Assembly (NCBI GenBank): GCA_009801015.1
Contig: VHZZ01000474.1
Coordinates: 133,201 to 160,168, forward strand
Direction: 5' to 3'
From: Silene noctiflora
Lineage: Eukaryota; Streptophyta; Magnoliopsida; Caryophyllales; Caryophyllaceae
DNA: 26,968 nt
Shown here: positions 21,237 to 26,968 of the stretch, in pieces
Layout of the letters: each line of letters begins with the position of its first letter
Position numbering within the stretch: position 1 is the stretch's first letter
Notes under the pieces: generated by a model
What the model was told of the DNA's origin: nothing
The model's input: the letters and a program-made list of their open reading frames with translations, nothing else
Databases searched by the model: none
Position numbers and translations under genes: made by a program

Positions 21237-22174
21237 CTGCATAACAGCAAGATAAATGATAAAAGAGCATAAAGGAGGAAGTCAAAATGAACTTGAGAAA
21301 AGCGACAATCCCTCACTTTTTTCTTTCTGCCTTTCTTGAAATCACTTCAGCTAGAAAACTTGTACAAGAGTATGTGATTAACTCTTACATCATATAGTTC
21401 AAGGCATATAAAGGCTGTCAAAAAAAATGTGATCCCGTATTCAATTTCGGTTATTTTCTAATACCCCTAGACTCTACCCTCCCGCCCTATAATGACTAAA
21501 ACCCTTTATTATTGTATCCCTTCCAACTGCTCCGCAAGTCATGGCGAGACTATTTTACATTTAAAAATGTGTGGCATCAAGTCCGCAAAGCATAGAGGGA
21601 CGTTTTACATTTAACCAAGCAAAATAATTGAGCATGACCTGATTTAGTTTCTGCTCCTCAAGTCATTGCGAGACTATTTTACATTTAACCAATTCATATG
21701 CCAAGTGATAAAGGATCAAAAGTTTTTAAATAAGTGATTAGAAGGTCAGAAATCCTAACCTTGTATTCCATAGGACAAAGTAAAGATTAAGATTTAGAAA
21801 GGATATTGATTTATCAACGACGTTTTTCCCACCCTGCATATTACATCAAATTAGACAATTTGCTTGATAAAATATCAAAGATGTAGGCAAGAATGTCTCA
21901 CTGAGTAACCTCTGGCAATGTCATGGCGTTCCGAATGTTGTAGAGCTCCCACAACAATGAATATGCAACACTAAAATTAAATTGCCATTGTAAACAATGC
22001 CCACAATGAATAAATAACCAAAACGAATTTAACAAAAACGGGCCCGTGATAGGTAGAGCGCCCACAACAACAATCTAGATGAAATAGTAAGGCCTTCTGC
22101 TTTGAGTACTTGATTTAGGAGTCTTTTTTCACTACGTTTTCGACACATATTCAGTACCAAAAAAACAAGATTAC
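21237..22174. other. Putative intron or intergenic DNA with a 37-nt repeat
   Basis: A direct repeat beginning CTGCTCC and ending TATTTTACATTTA occurs at 21,527-21,563 and 21,651-21,687, with a partial third copy at about 21,602-21,617. At 21,835 a GCAG acceptor followed by GGTGGGAAAAAC resembles the start of the exon at 22,231, and a GTTAGG donor follows near 21,765; this could be a decayed exon copy. Nothing else is supported. Confidence 0.35.
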
Positions 22175-22231
22175 CCTTTCTTGAAGTATATGTTCTGAAA
22201 GTTTCATCTTGATTTGTTCATCTTCCCCACC
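22175..22231 (-). CDS. Possible internal exon (GGEDEQIKMKLSEHILQER)
   Basis: 57 nt, 19 codons, bounded by TTATTTCCAG and AGG|GTAATC. It is charged and helix-like. Its phase 0 ends let it follow the exon at 24,000-23,866 and precede 21,236-21,153. It lies outside the CACTA element, unlike the exons before it. Confidence 0.4.
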
Positions 22232-23155
22232 CTGGAAATAACATTAAATAGATAATGTTCTTGTTAATTGAGCGGTGTCTTACATTATACTAATGTGAGA
22301 ACTATTAACCCTTTCACTATACTTACTGTTATAGGGAGTGGCAGAGGTAGCTGAGGGATTAGAGTACTGGAGATAAAAAGGGGTTGAAGTGGAGCGGTAA
22401 TTGTTGAGATTTACTATACCAAGTTTACTGTAAAAATAAGTTATCAACGTTGCTACTTTTGACTTTAATTGTCAATTTTGACTATTAATCTCTATATTTA
22501 AGAAACGTTTTTTGTTAGTAGCCTAAAATTTCATCACAAAGCGGCCATAACATAATGTCACAAAAAAGTTTTTGTACCATGATTACAATATGTTGAACAT
22601 TAATGCCAATGTAGACCATAAATTTGATTTCTTAATCAAAGTACATGTGAAATTGAAACATATAAAGCATTCTTGCAGATGATAGTCAATTAATCATCAA
22701 GAGGTATTATTTCATTACATCCTTGTCTTAATGCTCAATCCTTCTTCATCATAAGAATGAGATGGACAATTATGATAAAGAACGTAAGAGTGATCAATCA
22801 GATAAAAAACCATCATTCAGATGACTTCACAGTTCAAACACCTTACAGGCCTCCAAAGAGTAAGGCTGAGTATATCAATTCACAGTGATCCATGCCTAAC
22901 AGCATTCTAGCAGCATCAGACAGTAAATAACATAATTGAGAACTATCAATTACGGAGCATAAACTTGTTTGCTATAAACAATGAACAATGGTGTGACACT
23001 ACAAATAAAGCATGAACAACATAAACAAAAGATCTTTAAAAAGATATTTGCTCACTTTGAGATTATCAAGAAAAAGAAGGCACTACAAACTCACCGAAAA
23101 GATACCTTCCGAGGTTTGATCATATGGGTGCAAAGGCTTCTAAATATCTTGAAAG
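22232..23155. other. AT-rich DNA left of the CACTA element
   Basis: Putative intron if the exons on both sides belong together, otherwise intergenic. A plus-strand 65-codon frame at 22,981-23,178 is Lys-rich and runs into the transposon end, so it is not taken as a gene. Confidence 0.3.
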
Positions 23156-23173
23156 GTTCACTACTACAAAAAC

Positions 23174-23452
23174 CATGATAGACATCGGACTTTTTTACTA
23201 ATAGACATCAGACTTGCCCTCCGATGTTAAGTTGAGTGATGTGCATTATAAGACAATAGACATCAGACTTAAGTTTGATGTCTATTTGATCAATGGACAT
23301 CGGATTTTAGGAAAACCGATGTCTATATATCTTTTTGGCATCGGATTTTTAAAAAAGTCTGATGTCTATTATGAATAGACATCAGATTTCTTAAAAAGCT
23401 GATGTCTCTTTTAAAAGATAGACATCATTTTTTTGCAAAAATCTGATGTCTA
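23174..23452. repeat. Left subterminal repeats of the CACTA element
   Basis: About a dozen copies of TAGACATCrGA or its complement TCyGATGTCTA in both orientations, many able to pair as hairpins, starting a few bases inside the left terminus. Confidence 0.9.
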
Positions 23453-23865
23453 TAATTATTATTTTTTATATAAAAAAAATATTATGCTGTTGCCCATATT
23501 AGTCGAACACATGATGACAATGCAAAATGATTCCATAATCAACAAAAAATATCTTTATACAATCAATCGAGATCCAAAGCCAATTACAACACGATCTACC
23601 ATGAATAATGTATCAAATCTACTTTAGAAAACTAACCTATAAAAAAAATAGAAACCAATATACTAAAAATTTACTGGATGTCTAAAAAATAATTCGAAGA
23701 GGCTAAACGACTTTGGCATCACCAAGTTCTTGACAGCCCCTTATTTGCTCATTTCCCATTACACGTAGACAAAGAGAATCTGGTTCGGCACACCAAAGTC
23801 AAATGATAAAACAAATTGCCAATAGAGATAAGTGACCAATTAAATGGCATAAGCAAGATTCAAAC

Positions 23866-25726
23866 ATGTTCAGGTAATTTAGAGTCAAGAGGATCAGAGG
23901 AGGATACCGCGCCAGTAGTTGAAGGTGCCAACACTGCCTTGAGATTGATCTTCTTAGAGAATTTGTATAACTGATCCTTTACCCTACTTGATAATTGAAC
24001 CTGCCAACAATTTTACTATTTGTGAGACCAATAACTTCTCTTGTTCTCATCAGAATATCAGATGAATTGCACAGAAAACAGATAACTAAATATAAGCATT
24101 ATTCCCATATATATTTAATCAAATGTAGACTAAAACCACGAGAAAGTCACCTGATCAACAAAATGCTTGGGAGAACTATCAATTGAAGAAAGAAGAGGTT
24201 CTCTGTATACATCACCTGCTCGAATGTCTGTAGCGCCGATCATGGTTACGACACCCTGAAAATCAAACAATATGCACAAACAACAACAAGAAACAAACAT
24301 GAAAGCATTAAAAGTATTTCCAATCCAAAGTGTAATATCTTCAACTCATTACACGAAACGAGACATAAGCGAGAACAATTTACTACTATACAAAAAATCC
24401 ATGACCATACATGAGATTAAGCAGCCGAAAAGTCATGTTATCATTTTTTGATACAACAGGAAGAACAATTACGATATATGATAGAGTTTTAAGAATGAGC
24501 ATAAATGCCATAAGAGCACACACCTCATACTGATCAAACATAACGGCCTCAGAAACAGCTATATCGAAGAAAGCACATTGGGGTGCATAAAAAATGAATT
24601 ATCTGCATCATAACATAAACAACATTATCCTCTCACTAAACAAAACAAATAAATAAGGTCAGCAAACTTAACCAATCCAAGTCTACTTTTTCTTACCAAA
24701 ATCAACATAAATCCAGCACAACACAATTAGATATACTGGCAACCTTACTACTTAAAGCATGAAATAAAATCAAAGTCAGCTCTCTTGTATATAAACAAAA
24801 TCGATATCGCTGAACCTAAATTAACAAGCTCAAAGTCTGATTAATGGGAAGGAGTACCTCATAAAAGAACTCCGGTCTCCGCTTCTCGTATCAGTCAACC
24901 TGGAAGCCTTAGAGGAAGCAAGATACATAGGCCATTCAGATACTACTTAGCTAAAGAAGACTAAAACATTGAATCGCAAAAAATGTGAATGAGTAATCAT
25001 TCAAATAGGATAGAACTGAGTAATCAATCGTAGCCCTAATCGATACAAAAGAGAACATATTTGCAATGATTCTCGAAATTTTGAACCAATTGCTCATTCA
25101 ATCTCTTGGCTCTACTTATTTTTTCACCCAAACTCAATCTCTTCCAAAACTAATTACGAAAAACACAAACCGTTTCAAAATTGCTGGTTTAAAAACCTCA
25201 AAAATGTAGACTAAAAATAAAACACTAAATAAACAAATAATTTCACCTGATGGAGCCTCCGAACCGCCTCTTCTCTTATCACTGCAAATGAAGATAAACA
25301 ATCAACTTAAATTGGGAACAAAGGAAAATTAAACAATAATCTAATGACGATAATATATAACATAGAACATGATAATACAATAAGAGATGCCTACACTGCT
25401 TTTAGTAGTAGTGATAGTGGAGATGGTGGTGGTGGTGAGAAAACCTAGAAAACTTATTAAAAATATATGAATACGAAATTAGGGTTTGCCTAATTTTGCA
25501 ATTCAAGTTTTATAAACATACAATCATCCAATAAAGCATACAACTAGGATGATATATTCAAATACTCTGTAATAATTAGTCAAATATACATTATATAACT
25601 CACTAATCAGAATTAACCAAAATTGAGATTTGAGATTTGGGGGGAAAACTCTTACATTATATAATCAAACGCTGACGGAGCAATAAGGATGATGCTTGTG
25701 GTGGAGCGGTCTGATGTCGTCGGCAT
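23866..25726 (-). pseudogene. Gene fragment inside the CACTA element: six in-frame exons with one stop codon
   Basis: Exons in transcript order are 25726-25656, 25274-25247, 24907-24858, 24602-24524, 24255-24151 and 24000-23866. The first starts ATG (MPTTSDRSTTS) and ends with donor GTAAGA. The rest have CAG or AAG acceptors and GT donors, and all phases agree. The peptide continues IEEAVRRLHQ, ASRLTDTRSGDRSSFMR, then a TAA at 24,601-24,599, then FYAPQCAFFDIAVSEAVMFD, GVVTMIGATDIRAGDVYREP and VQLSSRVKDQLYKFSKKINL. I do not recognise the family. The second exon needs the less obvious acceptor (AAG at 25,277-25,275, 6 nt downstream of GCAG). The stop means either a dead copy or translation from the internal ATG at 24,541. 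If the last donor is not used, the frame ends five bases later as PEHV-stop. Confidence 0.5.
24524..24541 (-). other. Alternative start (ATG) downstream of the in-frame stop
   Basis: If the upstream TAA at 24,599 is real, the next in-frame ATG is at 24,541 (MFDQYE). Joined to 24255-24151, 24000-23866, 22231-22175 and 21236-21153 it gives an uninterrupted 132-residue basic protein. This is a model only. Confidence 0.3.
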
Positions 25727-25758
25727 TTCCGCGTGTCGTTGGCCGGAGAAGGTAGCCG

Positions 25759-25766
25759 TAGGGTTT
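25759..25766 (-). promoter_or_regulatory. Telo-box-like AAACCCTA in the leader of the captured gene
   Basis: AAACCCTA on the minus strand, about 33 nt upstream of the ATG at 25,726. In plants such short telomere-like motifs occur in promoters and leaders of housekeeping genes. Its presence suggests that the element carries the 5' end of a real host gene. Confidence 0.35.
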
Positions 25767-25776
25767 TTGGGATGAT

Positions 25777-25780
<4 letters not shown>

Positions 25781-25823
<43 letters not shown>
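25781..25823. repeat. (AT)n microsatellite
   Basis: About 21 AT dinucleotides with one G interruption, upstream of the captured gene's ATG on the minus strand. Confidence 0.95.
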
Positions 25824-25845
25824 ATTTGGCGAAGTAAATAAACAT

Positions 25846-26012
25846 CCGTCGTTAAATGTCTGATGTCTATTAGATTTAGGATTAATACACATAAGTTTTT
25901 CCAAAAACTGATGTGTATTAGATTGTATGTGCATCAGTTGTTTTTAAATGTCCGCTGACTATAATTTATACATCGGCTTTTAAAAAATCTGATGCCTAAG
26001 TGATGTCTATAA
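25846..26012. repeat. Right subterminal repeats of the CACTA element
   Basis: Repeats of CTGATGTCTATTAG, CTGATGTGTATTAG, TGCATCAG, ACATCGG and TGATGTCTATAAC in both orientations up to the right terminus. They are more diverged than the left set. Confidence 0.85.
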
Positions 26013-26032
26013 CGCTTTTTGTAGTAGTGGTT

Positions 26033-26356
26033 GTATGATGACCACTATCATTTTGAAATGCCTGAATGATTTACTATAACATTTTTTAGTATGACCATAA
26101 TTACATATAGCTTTAGCAACACTATCAAGAAAAAGAGTAATATAATATCACAAACCTCTACCGACAACTTACAAAGCTATCCTTGGTAATGTCAAGCAGT
26201 TTGTAGTAGATTGATAAGTAGCATTTTATTCGCATTTTACCCAATATTTATACCTTATTCCGACTCGATTTTGCGTGCTTAATTGATTAAAAAGCTCATT
26301 ACATTTACTAATTTATAATAATTAGTCGTATTAGTTATATTTAGTAATTAGTCGGT
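26033..26356. other. DNA right of the CACTA element, nothing recognised
   Basis: AT-rich with no supported gene or repeat structure. CTATCAAGAAAAAGAG near 26,123 resembles ATTATCAAGAAAAAGAAG at about 23,065, left of the element, which may be an older repeat. Confidence 0.3.
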
Positions 26357-26450
26357 TTATTATTATTATTATTATTATTACTATTACTATTACTATTACT
26401 ATTACTATTACTATTACTATTACTATTACTATTATTATTATTATTATTAT
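26357..26450. repeat. Microsatellite, (TTA)n followed by (TATTAC)n hexamers and (TTA)n
   Basis: Uninterrupted TTA units, then about 9 units of ACTATT, then TTA units again, ending at 26,450. Confidence 0.95.
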
Positions 26451-26968
26451 GTGATGATGTAGGTGAGGCGGACTCGCGAGACGGAAACGAAGCAAATTGG
26501 ATTTTAAGGACTAAAGTCAAGGTCAAAGTTGACCTTCACCTTGATCCTTCATCTTCATCAACACGATCAACTACCATCATCACCATGATCACCACCATTT
26601 TCGTCCATCCTCAACCACCCAGCTATCACCATCTTCAGTCATCATCGTCATCTCTATCGCAACAAACCAACAACAACAAACAGCCTCAACGCTTCCTCTG
26701 CCGTTCCACCTACTACCGGCCAACCGGCCTGCACACGCAACCCTCCTTCATTTCTTCCTCAACTCTGAAATGCTCGTTGCCGGCCATGTAACACCGCCAC
26801 ACCCCGAGGCACCTTACCAAGGACTACCTCCGAGTACAAGGATGTTACCATCTCGGTTTCCCGAGGTAGTGAATGATACGTGCATATTCTATACACTTTA
26901 TTTGCAGTTTTGGCACGTATTTCTATGCGTATTTGTAAGTTTAAAGCTATTATTTCTCCCGAAACGGT
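26451..26968. other. Repeat-like DNA, possibly the start of a long terminal repeat at about 26,874
   Basis: 26,540-26,690 is rich in ATC, CAT and CAA triplets and gives a His/Ser/Gln-rich open frame with no domain. From about 26,874 the sequence starts TGATACGTGCATATTCTATA, which has the TG start and AT-rich character of a plant LTR. The window ends before a second LTR, primer-binding site or target duplication could be checked. Confidence 0.2.

Larger units (their letters stand above)
23159..26029. mobile_element. Non-autonomous CACTA (En/Spm-type) DNA transposon, 2,871 bp, carrying gene fragments
   Basis: The left end is CACTACTACAAAAACCATGA and the right end in reverse complement is CACTACTACAAAAAGCGTTA. 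The first 14 bases are identical, and ATAGACATC follows at the same offset in both. The 3-bp target duplication GTT flanks it (23,156-23,158 and 26,030-26,032). Dense subterminal repeats of GACATC and GATGTC words lie inside both ends, as is usual for CACTA elements, where transposon proteins bind. No transposase (TNP2-like or TNPA-like) frame is present. Instead the interior holds spliceable gene-like exons on the minus strand. Confidence 0.88.

Noticed and set aside
23174..23452. CRISPR-like spaced repeats
   Set aside because: The repeats are short, in both orientations and unevenly spaced; they are CACTA subterminal repeats in a plant genome.
25478..25487. Second telo-box AAACCCTAAT
   Set aside because: It falls in the first intron of the exon model (between 25,656 and 25,274), so it is not a leader or promoter site in this model.
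26341..26526. Asn/Ser-repeat frame on the minus strand
   Set aside because: Translation of the TATTAC/TTA microsatellite.

Overview
This window is nuclear DNA of a flowering plant, most likely a eudicot. It is AT-rich, its genes are split by GT-AG introns, and it holds many miniature transposons, microsatellites and one CACTA-type transposon. I cannot name the species.

The main gene lies on the minus strand from about 17,935 (5' untranslated exon) to about 2,820 (3' UTR). I assembled 18 coding exons that join in frame, from the ATG at 15,944 to the stop at 2,952, giving 2,913 nt and 970 residues. The product is an ABC1/UbiB-type atypical kinase fused to a class-C-type beta-lactamase-like (serine hydrolase) domain, the same architecture as Arabidopsis AT5G24810. 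The kinase half carries the KxGQ motif, the Ala-rich loop, a catalytic-loop DPHPGN and a DFG. The hydrolase half carries S-V-T-K, Y-H-Y and H-S-G. One intron (3,851-4,065) starts with GC rather than GT. The large introns hold MITEs, tandem repeats and degenerate repeat sequence.

Layout from left to right: 1-1,033, a microsatellite and a tail resembling a non-LTR retroposon that ends in poly(A). 1,034-2,819, unidentified and repeat-like sequence plus a small, broken fragment of a receptor-like kinase (2,198-2,319, plus strand). 2,820-17,935, the ABC1-kinase/beta-lactamase gene. 18,380-19,147, a terminal-inverted-repeat element. 19,750-20,830, two isolated minus-strand open frames I do not recognise. 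21,153-26,029, the most unusual part: a 2.87-kb CACTA element (23,159-26,029, TSD GTT) that encloses a set of gene-like exons reading in frame on the minus strand apart from one stop codon. Two more in-frame exons (22,175-22,231 and 21,153-21,236) lie outside the element. 26,030-26,968, microsatellite and unassigned repeat-like sequence.

The ABC1-kinase/beta-lactamase gene is the only gene I can call as intact and functional. The CACTA-associated exons look either like a captured host-gene fragment or like a resident gene partly enclosed between two CACTA ends.
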